Source: Pseudomonas yamanorum (lineage in GTDB: Bacteria; Pseudomonadota; Gammaproteobacteria; Pseudomonadales; Pseudomonadaceae). Taken from it: 64,000 bases of DNA. Below the pieces are notes generated by a model. That model was not told the origin of the DNA and made no database searches. It was given only the letters and a program-made list of their open reading frames with translations. The position numbers and the translations under genes are program-made. Positions 24,344-33,511 of this stretch are shown piece after piece. Where the stretch lies: assembly GCF_013386765.1 (NCBI RefSeq), contig NZ_JACARE010000019.1:1-64000 (forward strand), given 5' to 3'. How positions within the stretch are numbered: position 1 is the stretch's first letter; every line of letters begins with the position of its first letter.

Positions 24344-24655
24344 ATGCGTTTTACCTCGACTTTCGCCCTTGCTGCATCCCTGACCTTCATGTCCCTTGGC
24401 GCGCACGCTGCCGCACCTTCGAACTGGCCTGCCGGCGCGCGGGACAGCTTCATCAAGGATTGCAGTGCTGCCGCCCAACAAAGCGTTGATGCCAAAACCG
24501 CCAAAGACCATTGCGAATGTGGCGCGGACAAGATCAATGCCGAATTGAGCGGTGCGGAGATCAAGGAACTCATGACCAACCAGAACGCAGATCCCGCGCT
24601 CAAGAACAAAGCTGTCGCGGCTATTTCGTCCTGCAAAGTCGTGAAGAAAAAGTAA
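24344..24655 (+). CDS. Small secreted four-cysteine protein of unknown function
   Basis: A 103-residue protein with an N-terminal signal peptide (about residues 1-22, ending SLGAHAA) and a mature part with Cys40, Cys57, Cys59 and Cys97 that could form two disulfides in the periplasm. The mature chain is mostly helical and ends with a lysine tail (VVKKK). AGGAG lies about 8 nt before the ATG. I do not recognise a named family. It stands alone upstream of thrS, transcribed away from it, with a terminator about 110 nt downstream. Confidence 0.8.
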   Translation: MRFTSTFALAASLTFMSLGAHAAAPSNWPAGARDSFIKDCSAAAQQSVDAKTAKDHCECGADKINAELSGAEIKELMTNQNADPALKNKAVAAISSCKVVKKK

Positions 24656-24767
24656 TATTCAGGCCCTGCCAGACCAGTTAATGGACCAAAAACAGCCCTG
24701 AAAACTGCCATTTCTCACAAATTACGCAGCTTTTACGGCTTTTTTTACCAGCTGATATTTCGTGCAG

Positions 24768-24788
24768 AAGCCCCGTAGATCGGGGCTT
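24768..24788 (+). terminator. Terminator hairpin AAGCCCCG-TAGAT-CGGGGCTT
   Basis: An 8-bp stem with a 5-nt loop followed by TTC; it probably ends the transcript of the small secreted-protein gene before the cold-shock gene. Confidence 0.7.
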
Positions 24789-24944
24789 TCAGCCAACCAA
24801 GGCATGAAACACAACGCGATTGATTAGCAAACAATGCCTTGGGGGGGCTCCCAAGCCGAACATTTCGACTATGATAGCTCGGTGTGCCCAGTTGGCCTGA
24901 GCAGCACAGCACTACTGAAAATATATGTTTCTTGGAGATACACC

Positions 24945-25157
24945 ATGTCTAATCGCCAAACCGGCACCGTTAAATGGTTCAACGATGAAAAAGGCTTCGG
25001 CTTCATCACTCCTCAAGGTGGCGGTGACGACCTGTTCGTACACTTCAAAGCTATCGAAAGCGACGGTTTCAAAAGCCTGAAAGAAGGCCAAACCGTTTCC
25101 TTCGTGGCTGAGAAAGGCCAAAAGGGTATGCAAGCTGCACAGGTTCGCCCAGAGTAA
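24945..25157 (+). CDS. Cold-shock domain protein (CspA/CapB type)
   Basis: A 70-residue cold-shock protein with both RNA-binding motifs, KGFGFI (RNP1) and DLFVHF (RNP2). It acts as an RNA chaperone or antiterminator in the cytoplasm. The ATG at 24945 with TTGGAG upstream gives the standard family length; a longer frame upstream is not conserved coding. About 150 nt of leader separate it from the preceding terminator, as is usual for regulated csp genes. Several paralogues exist in Pseudomonas, so the exact symbol is left open. Confidence 0.97.
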   Translation: MSNRQTGTVKWFNDEKGFGFITPQGGGDDLFVHFKAIESDGFKSLKEGQTVSFVAEKGQKGMQAAQVRPE

Positions 25158-25172
25158 TTTCTGCGCTGATCT

Positions 25173-25203
25173 AAAAAACCCCGTCCATGTGACGGGGTTT
25201 TTT
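25173..25203 (+). terminator. Strong terminator after the cold-shock gene
   Basis: Stem AAAAAACCCCGTC with full complement around CATGT, ending in a run of T; it can work in both directions and also closes the leftward inhibitor gene. Confidence 0.93.
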
Positions 25204-25230
25204 ATGGCCTGGATAAAAGCGCTGTAACAA

Positions 25231-25551
25231 TCAGCCGCAATTGACCCGATTGATCACCAGGTTGTCATCGGTGTTGAGGTTCAGGCGGTCGGAGCGGTAT
25301 TCCAGGGTGACCATGTCGTCTGGCTTGAGGATTCGTGCGTTCTGCGCACCGGCGCGGCTACGGGCCTGTTCCAGCAGTTGTGGCGAAGCCTTCTGGCCGA
25401 TTGCGAATTCGGCCGCCTTCGCCTCACAGCGGCTATGACCGGCATCGGTCACGGCAGTGTCTTTGGCTGGCTCAGAGGTACCCGAGGTGCTGCAGCCCGT
25501 CAAGACAAGCGCAGCCAACAAAGTACCGAGTGATGCGAGCTTCCAAGGCAT
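25231..25551 (-). CDS. I78 family peptidase inhibitor lipoprotein
   Basis: A 106-residue lipoprotein: signal sequence with lipobox LTGC (Cys20), a short Ser/Thr linker, and a C-terminal domain that matches the I78 elastase-inhibitor pattern, including Cys42 and Cys105, which probably form its disulfide, and the end LVINRVNCG. Members inhibit serine proteases, here presumably at the inner face of the envelope. The ATG at 25551 has GGAGG 4 nt upstream. The next gene on the same strand is 146 nt away, so it is probably transcribed alone. Confidence 0.85.
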   Translation of the reverse strand: MPWKLASLGTLLAALVLTGCSTSGTSEPAKDTAVTDAGHSRCEAKAAEFAIGQKASPQLLEQARSRAGAQNARILKPDDMVTLEYRSDRLNLNTDDNLVINRVNCG

Positions 25552-25697
25552 GAAGCCTCCTTTGAGAAAAATGGACAGAGATCGTGCGACCATGGTTTGG
25601 CCGTTTGGTTTCAGAATTGTCACAAATGGCCGTGGGCCAGTCTGCCTGAGTCGACGCTTCAGATTGGCGAATCAATCGTCACCAGATATGAACGCAC

Positions 25698-26003
25698 TCA
25701 GTAGATGTCGATGTAATCAAACGGCGGCTTCGGCCAGTTCTGCTTGAGGGCGTTGAAAATCTGCATCACCCACACTTCATCGCTGGCCGCGACGTTGCCG
25801 ACATAACCGGAACCCGCCGCCCAAGTCTCCAGGCGGAACAACAGGCCATCGATATCAACACCGCCCACCACGCCCGAAGAGATGTAGGCAATGCCGGCCT
25901 TGGTGACGCGCAATTGGGTGTGAACGTTGTCACTGGCGCTGGCAAGCAACTGCCTCACAGCGTCCAGCGTGAGGCTCTCGGGGTTGTTCAAATCGATCTG
26001 CAC
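25698..26003 (-). CDS. Conserved small protein of unknown function
   Basis: A 101-residue acidic protein without signal peptide or membrane span, starting MQIDLNNPESLTLDAVRQLLASA and ending FDYIDIY. The alternating pattern suggests an alpha/beta fold. I recall similar proteins in other Pseudomonas genomes but no assigned function. No clear partner; the gene stands alone between the I78 inhibitor and a rightward small gene. Confidence 0.75.
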   Translation of the reverse strand: MQIDLNNPESLTLDAVRQLLASASDNVHTQLRVTKAGIAYISSGVVGGVDIDGLLFRLETWAAGSGYVGNVAASDEVWVMQIFNALKQNWPKPPFDYIDIY

Positions 26004-26148
26004 GCGGCTTGCCCTGGCAATTAAACAGGCCGACAGTGTCGCACAGCCCTCCCCTCATGCCTAAGTAGCAGTGTCAAACGCTGCGCAAAATGGTTAACTC
26101 CACGCGCCAGTTAATGCACCAACCGCCTTTCAGCCTCGCGAGACACCC

Positions 26149-26361
26149 ATGACCATCGTGACGATCCACGCCGACATCAAAGCCAAGTGGCCCCACGGGC
26201 AAAGCTCCTACAGCCCGGGCAGCCCGGAGGAGTTGGCAATCATCGGTATCGACCTGCTGGTCAAGGAACTGGGAACACAGGCCGCGCAGGCATTTATCGG
26301 CCAGGTATTCGAGAAATACCCGGCCGATCACATGGGGGCACCAGACCCCGAGCGCGAATAA
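26149..26361 (+). CDS. Small protein of unknown function
   Basis: A 70-residue soluble protein (MTIVTIHADIKAKWPHG at the start, helix-forming second half with LVKELGTQAAQAFIGQVFEKYP). It has no signal peptide or cysteine. No family is recognised. It is convergent with the nucleoside hydrolase gene, and a weak hairpin lies between the stops. Confidence 0.7.
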   Translation: MTIVTIHADIKAKWPHGQSSYSPGSPEELAIIGIDLLVKELGTQAAQAFIGQVFEKYPADHMGAPDPERE

Positions 26362-26364
26362 GAC

Positions 26365-26386
26365 CCGGCCGACGAGCGTCGACCGG
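26365..26386. terminator. Possible bidirectional hairpin between convergent genes
   Basis: CCGG-C-CGACG-AG-CGTCG-A-CCGG, a near-perfect dyad in the 33-nt gap between the small gene and the nucleoside hydrolase gene. There is no T-run, so the call is tentative. Confidence 0.35.
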
Positions 26387-26394
26387 TAGACCGC

Positions 26395-27423
26395 TTACTT
26401 CAGGCGACCAAGACGTTCGGTCAGCAGATCGAAGAAGCCCTGGGCATCGCCGTTTTCAACCCAGAACGCGTTCTTCGGTTGTTTCAGGCCGTCGTACCAG
26501 TCGACGATGGTCTGGCCGAAGGTCGGGCCTTCACGGCTGTCCACCACCACGTTGACCTCACGGCCACTGAACAGCGAAGGCTTGAGCAGGTAGGCAATGA
26601 CGGTTGCGTCATGCACCGGGCCACCCGGGATGCCGTAGTGCTCCATGTCGCCTTTGACATATTCATTAAGAATATCGCCCACCACCTTGCTCGCGTTGTT
26701 GTTCAACGCAGCAATCTGCTTCAGGCGTGCGTCGCTGGTCAGCACCTTGTGGGTCACGTCCAACGGCAGATACGTCAGCTTGACGCCACTTTTGAGCACG
26801 ATCTCGGCCGCGATTGGGTCCGCGAACAGGTTGAACTCAGCCACCGGCGTGATATTGCCGCCGTTGAAGTGCGCGCCGCCCATCACCACCACTTCCTTGA
26901 TGCCTTGGGTGATTTCCGGTGCCTGGGTCAATGCCAGCGCCAGGTTGGTTTGCGGGCCGAGCATGGCGATGGTGATGCTGTGAGGCTTGGCGGTGCTGAG
27001 GGTCTTGATCAGGTAATCAACGGCATTGCCCTCGGCCAGGCCTTTTTTCGGCTCATGCACGGTGACACCGGAGATACCTTCCTTGCCGTGGATGTTTTCG
27101 GCATAGATCGGCGTGCGCAGCATCGGTTTAGGCGCACCGGCGTAGACCGGGATTTCCTCGCGCCCTGCCCACTCGCGGGCCAGGCGCGCATTGCGAGAGG
27201 TCTTGTCGAGACGCACATTGCCGGCAACGGTGGTCAGCGCGCGAATCTTCAACTCATCGGGCGAGGCCATGGCGAACAGCAGGGCCACCACGTCATCGGC
27301 ACCGGGGTCGGTATCGATGATCAGGTCGATTTTTTCCGCCCCATGGGCGCTTGCAGCAGTTAGCACGGACAAAAGCAGCACACTCCGGAACAGGTGTCGC
27401 AGGGTTTGGGTACCACGTTGCAT
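26395..27423 (-). CDS. Exported nucleoside hydrolase
   Basis: A 342-residue inosine-uridine preferring nucleoside hydrolase with the calcium-binding cluster DTDPGADD (Asp37, Asp39, Asp43, Asp44). Unlike most bacterial relatives it has a signal peptide (residues 1-29, ending ASAHGA), so it should work in the periplasm and split nucleosides into ribose and base. The ATG at 27423 with GGAGTG upstream is chosen. It is the last gene of the rbs operon, 26 nt after rbsD, so the ribose it frees can be imported by RbsABC encoded in the same transcript. Confidence 0.92.
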   Translation of the reverse strand: MQRGTQTLRHLFRSVLLLSVLTAASAHGAEKIDLIIDTDPGADDVVALLFAMASPDELKIRALTTVAGNVRLDKTSRNARLAREWAGREEIPVYAGAPKPMLRTPIYAENIHGKEGISGVTVHEPKKGLAEGNAVDYLIKTLSTAKPHSITIAMLGPQTNLALALTQAPEITQGIKEVVVMGGAHFNGGNITPVAEFNLFADPIAAEIVLKSGVKLTYLPLDVTHKVLTSDARLKQIAALNNNASKVVGDILNEYVKGDMEHYGIPGGPVHDATVIAYLLKPSLFSGREVNVVVDSREGPTFGQTIVDWYDGLKQPKNAFWVENGDAQGFFDLLTERLGRLK

Positions 27424-27449
27424 GACGCACTCCTTGTCGTTGGGAAATT

Positions 27450-27854
27450 CTAGAACGTTACGCCGGAGACCAGCGCGATATTGCAGTAAGGCTGGCACTC
27501 GCCGGTGCGCACCACCGCCCTCGCCTTGCGGCTGAGCTGCTTGAACTCTTCGTGGCTGACCAGGCGGCGTTCGCCAAGGGCGGCCTGCTCGGTCAGGGTA
27601 TTGAGATCAGCCAGGGCCGGCGGTTGCTTGAGCAGGATTTCTTCGGCAAGCACGTGGCTTTCTACCTGCATTTCGCTGAGCACGATGCGCAGGGTGCTGA
27701 CGAAATCCGGGATGCCTTTGGTCAGTGCCAGGTCGATCAGCTCGACGCCCGGCGGCACAGGCAGGCCGGCATCACCGATCACCAGAATGTCGCCATGGCC
27801 AAGGGACGCGATCAGCCGCGACAGCGCGATATTGAGCAAGGGAGTCTTTTTCAT
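27450..27854 (-). CDS. rbsD: D-ribose pyranase
   Basis: A 134-residue RbsD, with the catalytic His20 and Asp28 (GHGDILVIGDAG). It converts the pyranose form of ribose to the furanose form used by ribokinase. Its ATG overlaps the rbsK stop by 4 nt, so the two are translated in coupling. Confidence 0.96.
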   Translation of the reverse strand: MKKTPLLNIALSRLIASLGHGDILVIGDAGLPVPPGVELIDLALTKGIPDFVSTLRIVLSEMQVESHVLAEEILLKQPPALADLNTLTEQAALGERRLVSHEEFKQLSRKARAVVRTGECQPYCNIALVSGVTF

Positions 27855-28768
27855 GAGGGCACAAAACCTTGGACGTCATGCAATGTAGGAATGGAGGGTT
27901 GTGCGCCGGCCCGGGTCACGGACAACGCCGCCGCCACCTGGCCGAAACGAATGGCCTCGGCCTCGCTCTTGCCGTTGGCCAGCGCCGCCGCAAAACCACC
28001 AACGAACGTGTCACCGGCAGCCGTGGTATCCACCGCCTTGACCTTGGGCGCCACTAGGTGCTCAAAGCCGTGGCCGTCGGCAAACAACGCGCCTTCGGAG
28101 CCGAGGGTAATGATCACTTTGCCGGCACCGGCCTTGATCAAATGCGTGGCGGCGACCTTGGCGCTGTCCAGTGAGTCGACCACCACGCCACTCAAGGCCG
28201 AGGCTTCGCTTTCATTGGGAATCAGGTAGTCGATGGCAGCGTACCAATCCTCAGGCAGCGGACCGCTGGCCGGCGCCGGATTGAGGATCACGGTCTTGCC
28301 CAGTGCGCGACCGCGCTTGAGGGCATGGCCGACGGTGTCCATCGGTGTTTCAAGCTGGCAGACGATGACGTCGGCGGCCTGCAGCACGTTATCAAATGTC
28401 TGCAATTTGGCAGGAGTCAGCTCGCCGTTGCTGCCGGCGACGATAACGATCGCGTTCTGGCTGCTGTCATCCACCACAATCAGCGCCACACCGCTGGAAC
28501 CGTCGACGGTGCTGACGGCCTGGCAATCGATACCTTCCACCAACAATGCATCGCGCAGTTGCGCGCCATAGGCATCGGAGCCCACGCAGCCAACCATCGC
28601 GACCTCGGCCCCGAGGCGCGCCGAAGCGACCGCCTGGTTCGCGCCCTTGCCGCCCGGGACGGTAGAAAACGATTGGCCGATCAGGGTTTCACCGGCGCGG
28701 GGCAGCCGGCTGGCCCGGGTGACCAGGTCCATGTTCAGGCTGCCTATTACCACTACTTTTGCTGGCAT
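27851..28768 (-). CDS. rbsK: Ribokinase
   Basis: A 305-residue PfkB-family kinase. The first signature GGKGAN is at residues 39-44 and the second, with catalytic Asp253 in AAGD, at 248-258. It phosphorylates ribose at O5 with ATP. It sits between rbsR and rbsD. Confidence 0.96.
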   Translation of the reverse strand: MPAKVVVIGSLNMDLVTRASRLPRAGETLIGQSFSTVPGGKGANQAVASARLGAEVAMVGCVGSDAYGAQLRDALLVEGIDCQAVSTVDGSSGVALIVVDDSSQNAIVIVAGSNGELTPAKLQTFDNVLQAADVIVCQLETPMDTVGHALKRGRALGKTVILNPAPASGPLPEDWYAAIDYLIPNESEASALSGVVVDSLDSAKVAATHLIKAGAGKVIITLGSEGALFADGHGFEHLVAPKVKAVDTTAAGDTFVGGFAAALANGKSEAEAIRFGQVAAALSVTRAGAQPSIPTLHDVQGFVPS

Positions 28769-28791
28769 ACATCAGTACTCATCAATTCGGT

Positions 28792-29814
28792 TCAGCGGTA
28801 TTGGGCGAACACACCGGCCAACGGCGCCGTCGACTCGCGCAGGACAATACTCGGCGTCACGATGCGTTGATCGATCGGCAATTGGGGTGTCGCAATTCGT
28901 CGCAACAAAAGCTCGGCTGCCATCTCTCCCAGTTGCAGGATCGACTGGCCTACCGTGGTCAGCGCCGGGTACACGTACTGGCTCATTTGAATATCATCGA
29001 ACCCGATCACCGACAGCTCGCCGGGTACGCGGATATTGCGTTCGGCAGCCGCGCGCAAGACGCCGAAGCCGATCATGTCGTTGCCGGCAAAAATCGCGCT
29101 GGGCGGATTATCCGCCAGCAGCTGCGCCGCAGCCGCGTAACCACCGGTGCTGGTGAAATCACTTTCCAACACGCGTCCGGCAGGCACTTCCAGCCCGGCC
29201 TCGGCCAGGGCGCGGTAGTAACCCGCCATACGCATCTGCGCCACACGGGTATGGCTCGGGCCACCAATGCAGGCAATGTCGCGATGGCCCAGATCCAGCA
29301 AGTGCCGGGTCGCCAGGTAAGCGCCCTGTTCGTGGTCGATGCGCACCAGGTCGACATCGATCCCGTCCAGCGCCCGGTCGACGATGACCATGGGCGTGCG
29401 CACCGCTTTCAGGCCCGTCGCCAGGCCGCTGTCGTCACCGCCAACGGAGGTCACGATCAGCCCGTCGATGCGTTTTTCCAGCAGCACCCGCAGGTAGCTG
29501 CGCTGTTTTTCGGCATTGTCGTCGGAGTTGCAGAGGATCACGCAATAGCCGTTACGCTCGCAGTAATCCTCGATGCCCCGCGCCAGCTCCGCAAAATACG
29601 GGTTGAGGCTGTTAGGCACCAACAGGCCGATGGTCGCGGTGGTCTTGGCCTTCAGCGATCGCGCGACCGCACTGGGCACGTAGTCGAGCTGCTTGATGGC
29701 CGCCTCGACCTTGATCCGCACCGGCTCGCTGACCGGGCGCGTCTTGTTCACCACATGGGACACGGTGGTGTAGGAAATCCCCGCCAGCGCAGCCACATCC
29801 TTGATCGTTGCCAT
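28792..29814 (-). CDS. rbsR: LacI family ribose operon repressor
   Basis: A 340-residue LacI-type regulator: N-terminal helix-turn-helix (ATIKDVAALAGISYTTVSHVVNKTRPV) and a periplasmic-binding-protein-like ligand domain. It should bind the CGCAAACGTTTGCG palindrome in the rbsB promoter and release it on ribose. It is encoded inside the operon it controls, between rbsC (3 nt gap) and rbsK. Confidence 0.95.
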   Translation of the reverse strand: MATIKDVAALAGISYTTVSHVVNKTRPVSEPVRIKVEAAIKQLDYVPSAVARSLKAKTTATIGLLVPNSLNPYFAELARGIEDYCERNGYCVILCNSDDNAEKQRSYLRVLLEKRIDGLIVTSVGGDDSGLATGLKAVRTPMVIVDRALDGIDVDLVRIDHEQGAYLATRHLLDLGHRDIACIGGPSHTRVAQMRMAGYYRALAEAGLEVPAGRVLESDFTSTGGYAAAAQLLADNPPSAIFAGNDMIGFGVLRAAAERNIRVPGELSVIGFDDIQMSQYVYPALTTVGQSILQLGEMAAELLLRRIATPQLPIDQRIVTPSIVLRESTAPLAGVFAQYR

Positions 29815-29817
29815 GGC

Positions 29818-30795
29818 TCAGGCTCGCCGACTGGCGCGCTGGCTACGGTAAGTATCCAGCACCACCGCGATCACGATCACGGCACCGGTGATGATACGTT
29901 TGGTCGGTTCGGTGGCACCAATCTGCGCCAACCCTGCCGCCAGTACCGAGATGATCAGCACGCCGAAGAACGTGCTGATCACCGAGCCACGCCCACCCAT
30001 CAGGCTGGTGCCACCGATCACTACGGCAGCGATCACTTGCAACTCCAGGCCGGAACCGGCGTTGGGGTCTGCCGCTTCCAGGCGGGAAATCTGGAACAGT
30101 GCCGCCACGCCGGCCAGCAGGCCCATCAGGCTGAACACCAAAATCTTGTAGGGCTTTGGATTGATCCCGGCCAGACGCACGGCCTCTTCGTTGGTACCGA
30201 TGCCGATCAGGTAGCGACCGAACACGGTACGCGTCAGCACCAGCTGCGCGGCGATAATCACCAGCAGAGCGATGATGAACGACGGAGAAATCCCGAAAGC
30301 CACCGGGTTGGACAGCCAGGCAAACGAATCACCGATATAGGCGGTGCGCGAGCCGGTCATCTGGTACGCCACGCCGCGGGCCATTTCCAGCACGCCGAGG
30401 GACACGATGAACGACGGGATGCGCCAGGCCACGGTGATCGAACCGGTAATGGTACCGGCCAACGCAGCGCAACCCATGCCCAGCACAGCGGCCGGCAACA
30501 CACTCCAGCCCCAGCCGAGAATCGCCACGCTGACGGCGGATGCGGCCAGGGCCAGTACCGAGCCCACCGACAGGTCGATGCCGCCGATAATCAGCACGAA
30601 GGTCATGCCGACCGCCAACACCATCAGGTCGGGAATCTGGTTGGCCAGGGTGCTGAAGGTGTCGTACGAGAGGAAGTGGTCGCTCAGGAACGAGAACAGC
30701 GCAATCATCGCCAGCAAGGCACCGGCCAGGCCCAGGTAGGTGCCCAGGCCGTAGAAGTTGCCGCCACGTTTTGCGGGGGAAGAAGTGGTTTTCAT
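29818..30795 (-). CDS. rbsC: Ribose ABC transporter permease
   Basis: A 325-residue inner-membrane permease of the sugar (CUT2) type with about eight to ten hydrophobic segments; GGIDLSVGSVLAL and GGTSLMGGRGSV are family signatures. The ATG overlaps the rbsA stop by 4 nt. Confidence 0.96.
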   Translation of the reverse strand: MKTTSSPAKRGGNFYGLGTYLGLAGALLAMIALFSFLSDHFLSYDTFSTLANQIPDLMVLAVGMTFVLIIGGIDLSVGSVLALAASAVSVAILGWGWSVLPAAVLGMGCAALAGTITGSITVAWRIPSFIVSLGVLEMARGVAYQMTGSRTAYIGDSFAWLSNPVAFGISPSFIIALLVIIAAQLVLTRTVFGRYLIGIGTNEEAVRLAGINPKPYKILVFSLMGLLAGVAALFQISRLEAADPNAGSGLELQVIAAVVIGGTSLMGGRGSVISTFFGVLIISVLAAGLAQIGATEPTKRIITGAVIVIAVVLDTYRSQRASRRA

Positions 30796-32345
30796 GGGGT
30801 ATTCCTAGGCGCTGCCTCATTGAGCAACGCATCACGTTTCTGATAGCCGGCAAAAGCAGCGGCAAGCAATTCGTCCTGGGTCCAGCTGTCGCGCTCGAAG
30901 GTCTCGATCAGGCGCCCGGCGGAGAGCACGCCGATACGGTCACAGATCAGCATCAACTCGCGCAGGTCGCTGGACACCACCACCAGCGCCTTGCCCTGGC
31001 GGGTCAGATCGCCGAGCAAAGCGTAAATATCGAATTTGGCGCCGACGTCGATGCCCCGGGTGGGCTCATCAAACAGCATCACCTCACAATCGCGCTCCAG
31101 CCAGCGGCCAATCACCACTTTCTGCTGGTTACCGCCCGACAGCTCGGACACCAACTGCGCCGGGCTGGAACTGCGGATGCGCATCGCGTCGACCTGGCGT
31201 TTGGCCAGGGCGGTTTCATCGCGACTATTCACCATGCCGGCACTGGACACTTTCGGCATGTTGCCCAGGGCGATATTGGCGCCGATGGATTGGGTCAGCA
31301 GCAGGCCTTCGCCTTTACGGTCCTCGGTGATCAGGGCGATGCCATGACCGACCGCGTCGGCGGGCGAGCGAATGCTGACGACTTGTGCAGGCGTGCCCAG
31401 GGCGACGGTGCCGCTGTCGGCCAGGTCGGCCCCGAAGATCAGGCGCAACAACTCTGTACGGCCGGCACCGATGAGGCCGGAGATGCCGTAGATCTCGCCG
31501 GCACGCACTTCAAACGACACGTCGCGGACCTTGTCCGAGCGCGTCAGGCCTTTGACCGTCAACAGCGGCGCGCCGATGGTGCGCGGGCCCAGGTCGATTT
31601 TCTCGCCCAGTTCGCGGCCCACCATCAGCGTGACCAACTGCTCGCTGTTGTAGTTGGCCATTGGCTCGACACACACCAGTTTGCCGTCACGCAATACCGC
31701 GATGCGCTGGGCGACACGGGCCAGTTCTTCGAGCCGGTGGGAAATATAGATAATCGCCACGCCCCGGGCTTGCAGGCGGGTGATTTGCTCAAACAGCATC
31801 TCGACTTCACGGGCGGTCAACATCGCCGTGGGTTCGTCGAGGATCAATACGTGGCAATCGCCGATCAGGTTGCGGGCGATCTCGACCATCTGCTGGTGGC
31901 CGATGCCGAGGCTGCCGACCAGAGTGTCCGGGTCGATGGCGTCCAGGCCAACCTGGGCCATGGCTTCAATCGCGGCCTTGCGCAATTGCTTGCGGCTGAT
32001 CCAGCCACCGTGGCTGGGCAGGTTATCGAGGAACAGGTTTTCGGCGACCGTCAGGGTCGGCAGCAGGTTGAGTTCCTGCATGACCATGCGGATGCCCTGC
32101 TCTTCGGCCTGGGTGCGGCTACCCGGCGTGTAGGCCTGGCCATTGAACTGCATGTGGCCGTCGGTCGGTGTGACCAGCCCACCGATGATCTTCGACAGGG
32201 TGCTTTTACCTGCACCATTCTCACCGGTAAGCGCCAACACTTCCCCACGATTGAGCGTCAGGGTGATGTCGGATAGAACCGGTTGGGCATAGGTCTTGCC
32301 GATACCGCTGACCGAGAGGACAGCGTTCGGTGCGGAAGATGACAT
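30792..32345 (-). CDS. rbsA: Ribose ABC transporter ATP-binding protein
   Basis: A 517-residue CUT2-type ATPase with two ABC domains. The first has a canonical Walker A (GENGAGKS, near residue 40); the second has the degenerate loop GLIGAGRTELLRLI normal for this family, with LSGGNQQK as its signature. It drives ribose import through RbsC. It lies 58 nt after rbsB. Confidence 0.97.
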   Translation of the reverse strand: MSSSAPNAVLSVSGIGKTYAQPVLSDITLTLNRGEVLALTGENGAGKSTLSKIIGGLVTPTDGHMQFNGQAYTPGSRTQAEEQGIRMVMQELNLLPTLTVAENLFLDNLPSHGGWISRKQLRKAAIEAMAQVGLDAIDPDTLVGSLGIGHQQMVEIARNLIGDCHVLILDEPTAMLTAREVEMLFEQITRLQARGVAIIYISHRLEELARVAQRIAVLRDGKLVCVEPMANYNSEQLVTLMVGRELGEKIDLGPRTIGAPLLTVKGLTRSDKVRDVSFEVRAGEIYGISGLIGAGRTELLRLIFGADLADSGTVALGTPAQVVSIRSPADAVGHGIALITEDRKGEGLLLTQSIGANIALGNMPKVSSAGMVNSRDETALAKRQVDAMRIRSSSPAQLVSELSGGNQQKVVIGRWLERDCEVMLFDEPTRGIDVGAKFDIYALLGDLTRQGKALVVVSSDLRELMLICDRIGVLSAGRLIETFERDSWTQDELLAAAFAGYQKRDALLNEAAPRNTP

Positions 32346-32403
32346 AGGAACGTCTCCAGGCGTCCGCTCGGGGTGAGCGGACGCTGTTTTGTGCTGCCGG
32401 GGA

Positions 32404-33363
32404 TTACTTCTTGAGGATGAGTTCGACCGGGGTTTCGATCATGCCATCCACGGCATCGACTTTTTCACCCTTGACCAGTTTCAGAGCGTTCTGGATACCG
32501 AACACGGCTTGCTGGGCAGCGGCCTGGTCGGCGGTGGCCAGGACACGGCCGTCCTGCAGCATCGGCTTGATGGCTTCGATGTTGTCGTAGCCAACCACGA
32601 ATACCTTGCCCGCCTTGCCGGCGCCGCGCACGGCGGAGACTGCGCCCAGTGCCATGTTGTCGTTACCGGCCAACAGTGCCTTGATGTTCGGGTTTGCCTG
32701 GAGCATCGCAGCGGCAATCGCGTTGCCCTTGTCGATTTCCCATTCGCCGGACTGGGTGGAGACGATCTTCATGCCGGCGGCATCCATCGCATCCTTGAAG
32801 CCAGCGGTACGCTGCTGGGCGTTGGTGGTGGTGGACACACCTTCGATGATGCCAACCTCGTCACCCTTGGTGAGGTGCTTGGCCAGTTCTTCACCCACCA
32901 GGCGCGCGCCTTTGCGGTTGTCCGGCCCCACGAACGGAATATTCAGGGATTTGCTTTTCAGCACGTCCACATCAAGACGGTTGTCGATGTTGACGATCTT
33001 GATGCCTTTGTCGGAGGCCTTTTTCAGCACGGTGACCAAGGCTTTCGAATCAGCAGGAGCAATGACGATGGCGTCCACTTTGGACAGGATCATCTGATTG
33101 ACGATATCAATCTGCGCAGCGGTATCGGTTTCGTTCTTGATCCCGTTGGTGATCATGTCGAAATCGGCGGCGTGGGCTTTCTGGTATTCCTTGGCACCGT
33201 CTTGCATGGTGACGAAGAATTCGTTGGCGAGGGATTTCATGACCAGGCCGACCTTGGGTTTGGCGGCGGTCTCGGCGGCAAATGCAGAGGAAAGAGGCAG
33301 GGCAGCGGATGCGGCAGCAAGCACAGCGACAGCAAGAAGACGTCCAGCAAATGGCAGCTTCAT
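32404..33363 (-). CDS. rbsB: Ribose-binding periplasmic protein
   Basis: A 319-residue periplasmic binding protein with signal peptide (about 1-29, ending SSAFAAE) and the peripla_BP_4 fold (VGLVMKSLANEFFVTM near the start). It delivers ribose to RbsAC. First gene of the rbsBACRKD-hydrolase operon; its leader of about 140 nt carries the repressor operator. Confidence 0.96.
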   Translation of the reverse strand: MKLPFAGRLLAVAVLAAASAALPLSSAFAAETAAKPKVGLVMKSLANEFFVTMQDGAKEYQKAHAADFDMITNGIKNETDTAAQIDIVNQMILSKVDAIVIAPADSKALVTVLKKASDKGIKIVNIDNRLDVDVLKSKSLNIPFVGPDNRKGARLVGEELAKHLTKGDEVGIIEGVSTTTNAQQRTAGFKDAMDAAGMKIVSTQSGEWEIDKGNAIAAAMLQANPNIKALLAGNDNMALGAVSAVRGAGKAGKVFVVGYDNIEAIKPMLQDGRVLATADQAAAQQAVFGIQNALKLVKGEKVDAVDGMIETPVELILKK

Positions 33364-33488
33364 GGGTTCACTCCGATCTTATGATTATTGTGAGCAACGC
33401 TTGCACCGAAGAACGCTTCGGCAGCCATCCCACCCGGGCGACTGATACGAGTTTTCACGACACTCGGGGGGCACCCCGTGAAACAACT

Positions 33489-33502
33489 CGCAAACGTTTG
33501 CG
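33489..33502. promoter_or_regulatory. RbsR-type operator (CGCAAACGTTTGCG)
   Basis: A perfect 14-bp LacI-family palindrome with the central CG. It lies just downstream of the predicted -10 element of the rbsB promoter, so repressor bound here would cover the start region. Confidence 0.8.
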
Positions 33503-33511
33503 TTAGATCAA

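Noticed and set aside
28759..30843. Long plus-strand frame of 694 codons opposite rbsR and rbsC
   Set aside because: Composition (His, Gln, Arg, Gly) and complete overlap with well-identified rbs genes mark it as a shadow frame.
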